This document shows, piece by piece, positions 44,106-52,670 of a DNA stretch of 64,000 nt. A program made the position numbers and the translations under genes. The notes beneath the pieces are model-generated. The model had not been told where the DNA came from. It was given only the letters and a program-made list of their open reading frames with translations, and made no database searches. Numbering within the stretch: the first letter of the stretch is position 1; every line of letters starts with the position of its first letter. The DNA comes from Roseimarinus sediminis (GTDB lineage Bacteria > Bacteroidota > Bacteroidia > Bacteroidales > Prolixibacteraceae): the NCBI RefSeq assembly GCF_050433125.1, contig NZ_JBNPXV010000014.1, positions 69,937 to 133,936 on the forward strand. The letters are read 5' to 3'.

Positions 44106-45953
44106 ATGTATCGTTTGTTCTTCGAAAATAACCTCGATGCCTTGCTTTTATCGAATGATGCCGGCGACATTTTTGCCGCCAACAAAGCCGCCTGTGTTCT
44201 TTTTCAAAGAAGCGAGCAGGAACTGATACAGGGGGGCAGGCAGTCAGTAGTCGACAAGGAGGATCAACGCCTTCCATCCATCTTAAGCAGCCGGGCACGC
44301 AATACAAAGGTGAAGGCTCGACTCCGTTTACTTAGAGGTGATCAGTCAACTTTCGAAGCAGAAATCACTACCACCATCATCGAATATGAAAATGAAAAAC
44401 ATACACTGATCCTTGTTCGTGACATTAGCCGTGAAGTCGAAAATGAAAGACGACTGTTGGAAAATCAGCGTCATAATGAAATCCTGATCAGTAACCTGCC
44501 TGGCATGGTGTACCAGTCAGACTTCAACAATGATTATTCATTCAGCTATGTGAGTAGTGGCTGCTTGCGACTTACCGGTTACAAAAGCAGTGACTTTCTC
44601 AAGGGAAAGATTTCTTTTGGAGAACTGGTGCTGCCAAAGTACCGGGATTTTTTATGGGACGAATGTCAACGAGTGGTGCAGGAAAGGATTAATTTTGAAG
44701 GAGAGTATCAGATTCGCGACCGGCAGGGAAAAATCAAATGGGTCTGGGAACGCTCCCGCCCGGTGTATAACGAACAGGGAGAACTGCTCTACCTCGAAGG
44801 TTATATCGAAGACATATCGCGTCGGAAAAGCACCGAGATCGAATCGATGAAATTTTCGCGGGCCGTGGAGCAAAACATGACTTCAATTATTTTGACCGAT
44901 ATTAACGGGAACATTGAATATGCAAATCAGTCTGCAGTCGATTTGTCGTGCTATTCATTGGATGAGTTGATTGGGAAAAATATGCGTATTCTAAAATCAG
45001 GGTTTGTCCCCGACGATGTATATTCCAACATGTGGGTCACTATTACCGCAGGTAAAACATGGAAAGGTGAATTAATAAATAAAAACAAAAAGGGTGAATT
45101 GTATTGGGTTAACAAGTCCATCTCTCCCATTATCGATCCCGATGGAAATATCACCAACTTTGTTAGTGTTGCAGAAAATATTACCCAAAGAAAAAAGGAC
45201 GAAGAAGAACTGATTGAAGCCAAAAAGAGGGCCGAAGAGGTCGACCTGCTCAAAACCGCTTTCCTGGCCAATATGAGTCACGAATTGCGAACACCGCTTA
45301 ATGCAGTAATCGGCTTTTCTGAACTGATCAATGAGGAACTGCCAAAGGAGCAGATTCTTGAGTTTTCACGTACAATCAATCAGAGCGGAAATAATCTGCT
45401 TGACATTGTAGAACAAATTTTCGATGTATCACTGCTCGAAACCGGTGATATGGCGGTCGATCGTTCTGTTTTTGACCTGGTTCCCTTATTTGACGGGTTG
45501 GAGACCGAGGTAGTTCGTATGCAGCAAAAGCACAGGAAGCAGGATTTGCATGTCAGCGCCATTCTGCCCGCTGGAATGAACTCTTATATGTTGAATAGTG
45601 ATGAAAAACGCCTGCGCCAGATCATGCGTAATTTGCTTGATAATGCGGTGAAGTTTACCACCCAGGGTGCTGTGCAGTTTGGCTTTGAGATTGATGGTAA
45701 GCAGTTGCTTTTTTGGGTGAGTGACAGCGGACCGGGCATTTCACCCACCATGCAAAAAATGATTTTTACCATGTTCAGTCAGGTGGAGCAATCGTATACC
45801 CGAAGTACCGGCGGCACCGGAATTGGATTAACCATTTCACAGAAGCTTGTTGAATTGCTCCGGGGCAAAATGTGGGTCGAAAGCTGCGAAGGACAAGGAA
45901 GTACTTTCTATTTTACTATTCCCTGTACATTCCAGTCGGCAGCTTCAATATAA
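44106..45953 (+). CDS. Soluble multi-PAS sensor histidine kinase
   Basis: A 615-residue cytoplasmic kinase. A TTG at 44100 is in frame, but AAAGGAG upstream is better placed for the ATG at 44106. Three PAS/PAC modules (about 5-115, 125-245, 250-370) include NLDALLLSNDAGDIFAANKA and NGNIEYANQSAVDLSCYSL. HisKA follows with the phospho-acceptor His in ANMSHELRTPLNAVIGFSE and HATPase_c with NLLDNAVKFT, DSGPGIS and TGIGLTIS. There is no receiver domain and no adjacent regulator on the same strand, so its partner is unknown; the lone receiver at 40980 is a candidate. The last 46 bp overlap the convergent DUF6544 gene. Confidence 0.92.
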   Translation: MYRLFFENNLDALLLSNDAGDIFAANKAACVLFQRSEQELIQGGRQSVVDKEDQRLPSILSSRARNTKVKARLRLLRGDQSTFEAEITTTIIEYENEKHTLILVRDISREVENERRLLENQRHNEILISNLPGMVYQSDFNNDYSFSYVSSGCLRLTGYKSSDFLKGKISFGELVLPKYRDFLWDECQRVVQERINFEGEYQIRDRQGKIKWVWERSRPVYNEQGELLYLEGYIEDISRRKSTEIESMKFSRAVEQNMTSIILTDINGNIEYANQSAVDLSCYSLDELIGKNMRILKSGFVPDDVYSNMWVTITAGKTWKGELINKNKKGELYWVNKSISPIIDPDGNITNFVSVAENITQRKKDEEELIEAKKRAEEVDLLKTAFLANMSHELRTPLNAVIGFSELINEELPKEQILEFSRTINQSGNNLLDIVEQIFDVSLLETGDMAVDRSVFDLVPLFDGLETEVVRMQQKHRKQDLHVSAILPAGMNSYMLNSDEKRLRQIMRNLLDNAVKFTTQGAVQFGFEIDGKQLLFWVSDSGPGISPTMQKMIFTMFSQVEQSYTRSTGGTGIGLTISQKLVELLRGKMWVESCEGQGSTFYFTIPCTFQSAASI

Positions 45954-46738
45954 AGTTTTGCATACACAAAATCCCGGTCGGGATAATGCCAAATGGCCTC
46001 GCCGTACGAAGGCACTTTGATGCCGTTGATTTCCTGATAATCCGACATAGGCGTCGACCATGGAATGTTTTCCGATTTTCCATTCCCAGTGGTGGCATAG
46101 CGGTCGTTGCTGATGAAATTGACCAGTTCGCCTTTCTCATTAAAATAGATGCTTGCACTGATGGTTTGCCCATACTGGCTGATGGTGGCTTTAACGCTCA
46201 GCTCGTCGATGCTTTCCCAACGAACGGGTGCATCAACCAGGGCTCCGGGAGCGATAATGCACAGATCGTTCAGGTAGGTTACCAGTTCGGCCTTGTCCAT
46301 CTCAGGACCTTCGGCATAAGCAATTTTAAAACGCCCCAGCAGTTTGATCAGCATAATGGCACCCCGCTCATCGTAGCGGTGTCTGCCCGAAAAGAGGCTG
46401 TTGCCCATGTGGAAAATGCGGGTGGGATGCCCGTCGATCCAGTTGTATTGTTCCGATTTCACCTTCATGTATTTTCCTTCCTTCCTACTAAACTGCCCCC
46501 TGAACTTCAGATAAAAATTACGGGGAATGCTTTTTCCCACCCAGCCGCAGTAAGTCAGGTAGCGGGCAACAGGTGCAGGCAAATGCTGCAAGTCGGCAGC
46601 ACCGATCACTTTTGTTGCTGCAGATTCATCCTGCATGCGTTCGTTTACTTCATTCCGGAACAGGCTGCTGGTCGATTGGCAGGCGCTCAGTATTGTGCTT
46701 GTCATAACGGTGATAATTAGTAGTTGAATGGTTTTCAT
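45908..46738 (-). CDS. DUF6544-like lipoprotein
   Basis: A 276-residue lipoprotein with signal MKTIQLLIITVMTSTILSAC (lipobox LSAC). After it, ADLQHLPAPVARYLTYCGWVG, then FRGQFSR and YMKVKSEQYNWIDGHPTRIF resemble the DUF6544 family, and the end NGIKVPSYGEAIWHYPDRDF fits its C-terminal part. Function of the family is unknown; it is likely periplasmic or membrane-bound. Its 3' end overlaps the PAS kinase gene tail to tail by 46 bp. The pullulanase gene lies 23 bp upstream on the same strand. Confidence 0.75.
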   Translation of the reverse strand: MKTIQLLIITVMTSTILSACQSTSSLFRNEVNERMQDESAATKVIGAADLQHLPAPVARYLTYCGWVGKSIPRNFYLKFRGQFSRKEGKYMKVKSEQYNWIDGHPTRIFHMGNSLFSGRHRYDERGAIMLIKLLGRFKIAYAEGPEMDKAELVTYLNDLCIIAPGALVDAPVRWESIDELSVKATISQYGQTISASIYFNEKGELVNFISNDRYATTGNGKSENIPWSTPMSDYQEINGIKVPSYGEAIWHYPDRDFVYAKLYIEAADWNVQGIVK

Positions 46739-46761
46739 GTTGATGTGTTGAAATTCAGGAC

Positions 46762-48705
46762 TTAGTCTTTTGAAACAAGCAGCATCATCGAAAGGGGGGG
46801 GACAAAAATACTGTGACTTCGGTGTACTTTCAACCCTTGTTCATCGATGGCCAGGCCCGATGCAATTTCGGTCCATTCCCGTGCCTCAACCGGAAATACG
46901 ATCGGTGTACTGTTGTTGTTGAAGATCAACTGAATTTGTTTCCAGCTGTCGTTATTGGCATGTTCGCCCAGGGTATAGGCAACAACTCCCGGCAGATAAT
47001 GATCGGAAAAGCGCAGGTGTTTCTGAATGGATGCCGTATCGGGCAGTCTGAATGCAGGGTGTTTTTTTCGGATGGCAATCAGCTTTTTGAAATAGTCGAA
47101 AACGTACGAGAACATGGCTTTACGGCTCCAGTCGATGAGGTTGATTTCGTCGCCGGCCTTGTAGGAATTGCCGTTTCCCTTTTTAGTACGCAGCATTTCG
47201 ACCCCGGCATGAAGAAAAGGAATGCCCTGCGAAGTAAGCAGGATGGCCCCTGCCAGGCAAACCATGCGACTTAGTTCATTCAACTTCGCTTCGGGATGCG
47301 AAAGCTTGAGTTTATCGTACAGTGTATAATTGTCGTGGCACGAAACGTAATTGACGCAGGACTGCGGACTCATTGACCAGGCCCATTTAATGGAAGCCAC
47401 ATAGGCATAGTTAATCTGAGGATGGCCTGTTGCAGCCACAATACCGTATTTAAGCGATTCCTCATTGAGTGTTTGTCCGCTTACAAAACCAAGGCTGTTG
47501 GGCTGAGCCCAGTGTCCTTTGATAGCATCTCTGAAATCGTCGTTAAACAGTGCAATGCGCTTCAATTTTGATGAATTGCTTTTTACGGCCCTGCGTTTTT
47601 CATCCATGGGGCTGGATGCAGCGGTCCATCCTTCGCCGTACATCACAATGCGCTGGTCGATCTGGTCGAGGGCTTTGCGGATGGCATTCATAGTGTCGAT
47701 GTCGAATATGCCCATCAGGTCGAAACGAAAGCCGTCAATGTGGTATTCGCTTGCCCAGAAAACAATGGAGTCGATAAGATATTTCCTGACCATGGCTCTT
47801 TCGGACGCAATTTCATTTCCGCAGCCGCTGGCATCGCTAAAGGTACCGTTGGGTCGCTGGCGGTAATAATAGCCCGGAACCGTCTGGTTGAAACAGGAAT
47901 GATTAATGAGTCCGGTGTGGTTGTACACCACATCCATAATTACCCCGATGCCTTTGTCGTGCAGGGCTTTAATCAGCTGTTTCAGTTCGTTGATCCGGGT
48001 GGCTCCATTGTGGGCATCGGTGGCGTAGGAGCCTTCGGGGGCATTGTAATTCAGCGGGTCGTAGCCCCAGTTGTATTGCTTCTTTTCGGGGTGTTCCTCG
48101 TCGACGGTAAAAAAGTCGAACACGGGCAACAGGTGCACGTGGGTAATTCCCAGTTCGCTCAGATGATCGGGTCCTGTTTTCACCCCTTCGGGCGAGCGAC
48201 TTCCAGCTTCGGTAAAGGCCAGGTATTTGCCCTTGTGTTGCATGCCCGAATGATCGTCGATGCTGAAATCGCGCACATGGAGTTCGTAGAGCACCATGTC
48301 GGTGTAATGTTCTGGTAGTATGTTCCGGTCGTTTTCCCATCCGTCGGGATGGGTGCGGTGCAGGTCGCAAATCATGGCCCGCTTACCGTTTACCCCTACT
48401 GCATAGGCATAAGGATCGGGCACTTCGTCCATCCATTTGTCCTCAATCAGGCATTGAACCGTGTAATATATTCCATGGCAATCGCCATCGATGCGGGCCT
48501 CCCAGACGGCTTCCTTTCTTTCGGCTTCAATCAGACTGAAATGACTGTCGCCCGAGCCTTGTTTATACAGGCGTAGCAGCACCCGTTGAGCAGTGGGTGC
48601 CCACAAGCGGATAATGCTTTGTTGGGCAGAATAGCTCAGGCCCAGCGGCTGTTCGTTATAAAACGGATAGGTTGAGAAGTCGATGTTTCCGAAATTCCAG
48701 TTCAT
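46762..48705 (-). CDS. pulA: Type I pullulanase (GH13 debranching enzyme)
   Basis: A 647-residue glycoside hydrolase that cleaves alpha-1,6 branch points in pullulan, starch or glycogen. A CBM48-like beta domain (about 20-110) precedes the catalytic barrel. The type I signature YNWGYDP is at 211-217; GH13 regions follow: DVVYNH (258-263), GFRFDLMG with nucleophile Asp329, and YGEGW with acid/base Glu358; region IV is NYVSCHDN. There is no signal peptide, so it works in the cytoplasm, probably on glycogen or imported maltodextrins. The start overlaps the stop of the preceding membrane-protein gene by 4 bp (ATGA). Confidence 0.95.
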   Translation of the reverse strand: MNWNFGNIDFSTYPFYNEQPLGLSYSAQQSIIRLWAPTAQRVLLRLYKQGSGDSHFSLIEAERKEAVWEARIDGDCHGIYYTVQCLIEDKWMDEVPDPYAYAVGVNGKRAMICDLHRTHPDGWENDRNILPEHYTDMVLYELHVRDFSIDDHSGMQHKGKYLAFTEAGSRSPEGVKTGPDHLSELGITHVHLLPVFDFFTVDEEHPEKKQYNWGYDPLNYNAPEGSYATDAHNGATRINELKQLIKALHDKGIGVIMDVVYNHTGLINHSCFNQTVPGYYYRQRPNGTFSDASGCGNEIASERAMVRKYLIDSIVFWASEYHIDGFRFDLMGIFDIDTMNAIRKALDQIDQRIVMYGEGWTAASSPMDEKRRAVKSNSSKLKRIALFNDDFRDAIKGHWAQPNSLGFVSGQTLNEESLKYGIVAATGHPQINYAYVASIKWAWSMSPQSCVNYVSCHDNYTLYDKLKLSHPEAKLNELSRMVCLAGAILLTSQGIPFLHAGVEMLRTKKGNGNSYKAGDEINLIDWSRKAMFSYVFDYFKKLIAIRKKHPAFRLPDTASIQKHLRFSDHYLPGVVAYTLGEHANNDSWKQIQLIFNNNSTPIVFPVEAREWTEIASGLAIDEQGLKVHRSHSIFVPPLSMMLLVSKD

Positions 48706-49220
48706 GCCTTTCTGAATAAGGTGGATTTAGTAAGCACATACCGCGTATTGATTGCTTTGTTCTGATCGTAGCGCAATTCGATTCGTATTCGGGAAAACTT
48801 TTTCAGTTCCTTGTTAAAGTCGTAAAATGCCTTTAAGTCGATGGGCAATTGATGGCTTTGACCTGCTTCGAGAAAGAGCGGATATATTTTGGATGAATTG
48901 ACTGCCTTAATTTTGAACGCCCGGTTTTGGCTTGTTCGTTTGAACCTGATCACAGGATGTTCGATAACGATGGCTTTTTTTGAGCTGTTCTCAATTTTCA
49001 GATGAATGGTCTCGGGCCGGTAGGTTTTGTTTTTTGTTAAGTATACACTGATGTCACTTTTAAAAGGATTACGAATGCTGAATTTCAGTTTTCGTTTTTT
49101 GCCAATCAATGCAAGTGCAAGAAGCGCCAAAACAATAAAAAGCACCCAAATGAGCTTATGCCCTTCGGGACCAACGGTTTCTATTTGTAGTAAGTGATGA
49201 ATAAATGGTGTCGTGTTCAT
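48702..49220 (-). CDS. Small membrane-anchored protein of unknown function, coupled to pulA
   Basis: A 172-residue protein. The ATG at 49220 (MNTTPFIHHLLQIE) is preferred to the longer frame, whose extra codons look non-coding. One transmembrane helix (LIWVLFIVLALLALALIG) is followed by a basic stretch (KKRKLKF) and about 120 residues rich in beta strands and basic amino acids (ETIHLKIENSSKKAIVIEHP). It resembles Ig-like cytoplasmic or periplasmic domains, but no family is recognised. The ATGA overlap with pulA suggests joint translation; no functional link to glycogen breakdown is evident. Confidence 0.6.
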   Translation of the reverse strand: MNTTPFIHHLLQIETVGPEGHKLIWVLFIVLALLALALIGKKRKLKFSIRNPFKSDISVYLTKNKTYRPETIHLKIENSSKKAIVIEHPVIRFKRTSQNRAFKIKAVNSSKIYPLFLEAGQSHQLPIDLKAFYDFNKELKKFSRIRIELRYDQNKAINTRYVLTKSTLFRKA

Positions 49221-49398
49221 ATATGCTGATTTCGGAGCTAAGTTAATGAAAAGTAACAAGGATGAGGGAGGAATGGTTAAATGCCTTAATGAATAAAGCC
49301 GAATGAGCATGGGACAATAATATTTTTTGTATACTTTAAACCCCACTAAAAAACTGAACTCAGTTGAATAAAATTAACCAGCAAACGCAGTTTCACGC

Positions 49399-50673
49399 AT
49401 GAAAAAATATGTTTACAATTTTCTTTTACCGGCAGCGGTATTGTTGTTCTTAAACTCCTGCTCAACTGTGATCAATTTAGCTAATCTAAAGTATGATGAA
49501 AAGCTGGATTTATACCAATACCCGGTTGATGCAAACAATTCGATTTACCCAAGAGACGAAAACCAGCATGTGATAGGGAGCCATAATATTGGTAGTTTCT
49601 ATACGCAATTGGAAGAAGTTGAGTTTGAATATGATTTTACTAAAAGCATTGAGCAGGATGATTTTTTGAAGTTCATCGATCATCAGCTTTCAAGAAGTTA
49701 TTCCGAAATCAATCAATTGATAATTTCAAATGAATTTGATGCTGCTTTGACTGAAATCAATCGTCTGGAGGTATTGTATCCCGACATTACCAGGTTTAGC
49801 GATTTACTCTTTCTGAAAGCCATTGCATATGAACACTCAGGCAGTATTGAGCAGGCACATGCCAGCTACCTCGATTTTCTGAATTACTCATCTGCTAAGT
49901 ACTCCCGACGATTCAGAGGGTATCGTGATTTCGACCGCAATGACAGTATTTGGGCTTTGGAAAGAAGTTTTGCCAAAGAGAAATATTTTGACTCCACAAA
50001 AGCTGATTATTCTAAATTTCTGTCAGTCATTGAACCAAAATATCATTACTCTAGTTTTCAACCAGGATTCCTTATCAACCCGGAAGACTATTCACGGGGT
50101 ATTGACTGGATTTCGATGTTTGTGTTTGGATATGATTATTCGAACAAAATAGGCATAGCTTATCATGTGAGTAGAAAATTGAATAGCAGGTTTGATATGA
50201 ATGTCTGGGCGATGTCATCGGGTAATACAAGCAGTTTCGGAGCTGGAGTTCCTATTCAGATCTATAAATCATCTGATAATCGATTTGCAGCAAAAATAAG
50301 TCCCTTCGTGAGTTTTGCGTATACCGATACTATTTTGGTAGATGATGCAACTTATGGAATACGGCAAGGACTTTTTAATTTTGGAGCAAAGCTGTCGGGT
50401 GCCTTTTATCTTTTACCTAATTTATCGCTGGGTGCCTATTATAAGTATAATTTTCATAATGCCAATCATCCAATTCTTACAAAAAAACACAACCTTTCTC
50501 TTTGGTGGCAGAATGAATACGACCTGAGCATGTATTATGCCATCTTAAAGGGCTTGAGTGTGAAAGCCGGGGTTTACAATGGAGATCTTGTTGGGGGCAT
50601 CCTATGGAGTGGCTGGGAAATTTCGTACAATATCACCAATCCGGGTCTTTTATTAAGGATTGACATGTATTAA
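49399..50673 (+). CDS. Lipoprotein with TPR-like helices and a beta-barrel-like C-terminus
   Basis: A 424-residue protein with a lipoprotein signal (MKKYVYNFLLPAAVLLFLNSC). Residues about 75-180 are helical with TPR character (YSEINQLIISNEFDAALTEI, FLKAIAYEHSGSIEQAHASY). The second half is rich in alternating aromatic strands (GYDYSNKIGIAYHVSRKL, FNFGAKLSGAFYLLPNLSLGAYYKY) and ends in LLLRIDMY, as in outer-membrane barrels. A lipidated TPR-barrel combination is unusual. Base composition is lower in G+C than the neighbours, suggesting separate ancestry. I do not recognise the family. Confidence 0.65.
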   Translation: MKKYVYNFLLPAAVLLFLNSCSTVINLANLKYDEKLDLYQYPVDANNSIYPRDENQHVIGSHNIGSFYTQLEEVEFEYDFTKSIEQDDFLKFIDHQLSRSYSEINQLIISNEFDAALTEINRLEVLYPDITRFSDLLFLKAIAYEHSGSIEQAHASYLDFLNYSSAKYSRRFRGYRDFDRNDSIWALERSFAKEKYFDSTKADYSKFLSVIEPKYHYSSFQPGFLINPEDYSRGIDWISMFVFGYDYSNKIGIAYHVSRKLNSRFDMNVWAMSSGNTSSFGAGVPIQIYKSSDNRFAAKISPFVSFAYTDTILVDDATYGIRQGLFNFGAKLSGAFYLLPNLSLGAYYKYNFHNANHPILTKKHNLSLWWQNEYDLSMYYAILKGLSVKAGVYNGDLVGGILWSGWEISYNITNPGLLLRIDMY

Positions 50674-50697
50674 AACAGAAAATTTAAAATGAGATGA

Positions 50698-50868
50698 GAA
50701 AGTGAGCAATTAATAATTCGACCAATAAGTGTGGATGATAAAAACGAAATATTTGAATATCGTTGCGATAAAGATATATCCTGTTTCGACCAATTTGTGG
50801 TACACGAAATAGCGAATCTATATTTCAATAATCTTGTTATTTGTATAAGCTGTTGTTTTATTGTCTGA
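50698..50868 (+). pseudogene. N-terminal remnant of a GNAT acetyltransferase
   Basis: Fifty-six open codons read EQLIIRPISVDDKNEIFEYR, then DKDISCFDQF, which resembles the beginning of GNAT N-acetyltransferases of the ribosomal-protein or tRNA-linked type (IRP.., EYR.D). A possible start ATG at 50689 is separated from it by an in-frame TGA (ATG AGA TGA). The acetyl-CoA binding part is absent and the frame runs into the 3' end of queF. It is therefore interpreted as a broken gene; the short length limits certainty. Confidence 0.45.
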
Positions 50869-51730
50869 AAGCCAGGCAGGTCTTTTCAGCAGCATTGATC
50901 AGATGAAGCGGGTAGAGCGATGCATGGCTGACCCTTACCGGATTGATATCGATGCCGCCCCGACGGGTGTACTGGCAGGTAATCATCAATTGCTCCGGCT
51001 GGTATTTGCTGATAAGCCGCTGGTAAACCAACTCGCAAATTTCTTCGTGAAAATGATTTTCGTTCCGGAGTGAAACGAGGTAGCGCAAAAAATCTTCAGG
51101 CTTTGGCAGCTGCGCACCCTCCATCGAAATATACAAGGTGCCCCAGTCGGGCTGATGGGTGATTTTGCAATTACTGCGCAAAAGGTGCGTTCCCCATCTG
51201 ATGCTTCCTTTTCCCTGATTTTCACCCAGAAGTTCAGGCGTTTCACGGTATACATTGCAGGCAGGAAGTTGGTGTTGAAGCAGCTCTTCAAGAAGCACAA
51301 AGCCGGAGAAATCATCTTCAGCTGCAGGCACACGATGATCGAAATAAGTGATCTGCACCGGGCAGCCCAGTAAGGTTTCCAGATCGTTTTCAATCGTCGA
51401 TACTGCTTTAGCGATGCCTTCCCCTGCGCTTCCTCCCAGCTTTTCCATATTAAAGGCGTTAAGGTAGAGCTTCAGCGATTTGCTTTCGACCAGGAATTGG
51501 TTGTTGCAGGGATATACTATTTTAAGCATCCCGGCGATGGGCAAGCCATTGTCGAGCAGAAAACTGAATTCGTAGGCATGCCACACATCGTAGCCTTTAA
51601 AAGGCAGCTGTTCATCTGAAATGTCGTATTGCTCCCGGTTCAGTTGGCGGGGAACTGCAACCAGTACCGAGGGGTCGTAGTGTTGGGGATAAGCGCTTTG
51701 CTTTCCTAAATGAGTGGCTTCAATTGACAT
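50858..51730 (-). CDS. queF: NADPH-dependent 7-cyano-7-deazaguanine reductase
   Basis: A 290-residue enzyme that reduces preQ0 to preQ1 in queuosine synthesis. It is the long, bimodular form (as in E. coli). The QueF motif ESKSLKLYLNAFN lies at 82-94; the catalytic Cys188 is in RSNCKITHQPDWGT and Asp195 follows; FHEEICE (228-234) carries the substrate-binding Glu. It is the last gene of queC-queE-queF, 45 bp after queE. Its 3' end abuts a degraded acetyltransferase fragment on the other strand. Confidence 0.96.
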   Translation of the reverse strand: MSIEATHLGKQSAYPQHYDPSVLVAVPRQLNREQYDISDEQLPFKGYDVWHAYEFSFLLDNGLPIAGMLKIVYPCNNQFLVESKSLKLYLNAFNMEKLGGSAGEGIAKAVSTIENDLETLLGCPVQITYFDHRVPAAEDDFSGFVLLEELLQHQLPACNVYRETPELLGENQGKGSIRWGTHLLRSNCKITHQPDWGTLYISMEGAQLPKPEDFLRYLVSLRNENHFHEEICELVYQRLISKYQPEQLMITCQYTRRGGIDINPVRVSHASLYPLHLINAAEKTCLAFRQ

Positions 51731-51775
51731 GGCTGTAATGTTTATCGCTTACTTGCAAGGCTGGTGAAGTACTAT

Positions 51776-52642
51776 TTAAACTCCTGAAATGCCGTCGAAA
51801 TAGGTGATTTGTAATCTCGGACTGTAACGCCAGCCCCGTTCGATGGATGCCTCGAGCGCCACCATGCGGGTTTGAGTCAACTCGTCGGCGGTGCTTCCCA
51901 GGGGCATGAGCACCACATCGTCGGGTTGCCAGCCGGTGAGCCGGTTCAGAAAGCTTTCTTCTATTTCGTCGAGTTCAGCGGGATGCTGAACCACAAACTT
52001 CAGCTGAAAGTCTTTTCCGGGTGTAGCGCGGCAATGATCGATGATGGCCTGCAAGGCGCTAATATTGATTCTTGTTTTCTCAGCCTGTTCGGGAGGAAAG
52101 GGAATCATCACAGCGGTTTTTTCGAGCTTCTCCCTGCTGGGCACCGAATTGCGCAGTTTGGGAGAAATGCTGAAAAAATCGATTCCGCTGACCAGCTTTT
52201 CATGGTACAGGCTGCCATTGGTCTCAACGGCAACGTGCATATTTCTTTCGGCCTTCAATTCAGCAATTAAACGGCTCAGACCTTCGGGCTGAATAAAGGG
52301 TTCGCCTCCCGAAATAACCAGATGATTCATTCGGCCCATGTTCTGAAGAATGAGCTGTTTTACTGTTTCGATGGGGATCCGTTTTTCACCACGGGTATCG
52401 AACGAGGCCAGCGGCGTGTCGCACAGGCTTACATCGCCGTTGGGGAGCAGCCACATGCAGCGCAGGTTACAGCCTGCTGTGCGCAAAAAGAGCACCGGCA
52501 CACCAGCCATTTTGCCTTCGCCCTGCAGGGTGCCGGCTACCGAAAATCCTGTGGCAGGACCTTTTTTCAGGAGCTGTCCCTTTTCATCCTTTACAATCGG
52601 GAAGATGGCTTCGGGGGCCAGAAAAATATATTCGTTGTTCAT
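51776..52642 (-). CDS. queE: 7-carboxy-7-deazaguanine synthase (radical SAM)
   Basis: A 288-residue radical SAM enzyme that turns 6-carboxytetrahydropterin into 7-carboxy-7-deazaguanine. Features: SVAGTLQGEGKMAGVPVLFLR, the cluster segment TAGCNLRCMWLLPNGDVSLC, HLVISGGEPFIQPEGL (GGE motif) and AVETNGSL. The three Cys of the cluster loop are arranged CX3CX11C instead of the usual CX3CX2C; an 9-residue-longer second gap is evident while the rest is intact. Lies between queC (28 bp upstream) and queF (45 bp downstream) in one operon. QueD, which provides its substrate, is not in the window. Confidence 0.94.
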   Translation of the reverse strand: MNNEYIFLAPEAIFPIVKDEKGQLLKKGPATGFSVAGTLQGEGKMAGVPVLFLRTAGCNLRCMWLLPNGDVSLCDTPLASFDTRGEKRIPIETVKQLILQNMGRMNHLVISGGEPFIQPEGLSRLIAELKAERNMHVAVETNGSLYHEKLVSGIDFFSISPKLRNSVPSREKLEKTAVMIPFPPEQAEKTRINISALQAIIDHCRATPGKDFQLKFVVQHPAELDEIEESFLNRLTGWQPDDVVLMPLGSTADELTQTRMVALEASIERGWRYSPRLQITYFDGISGV

Positions 52643-52670
52643 TTTTGTTTTTTTTGTAGCGACGCGATGT

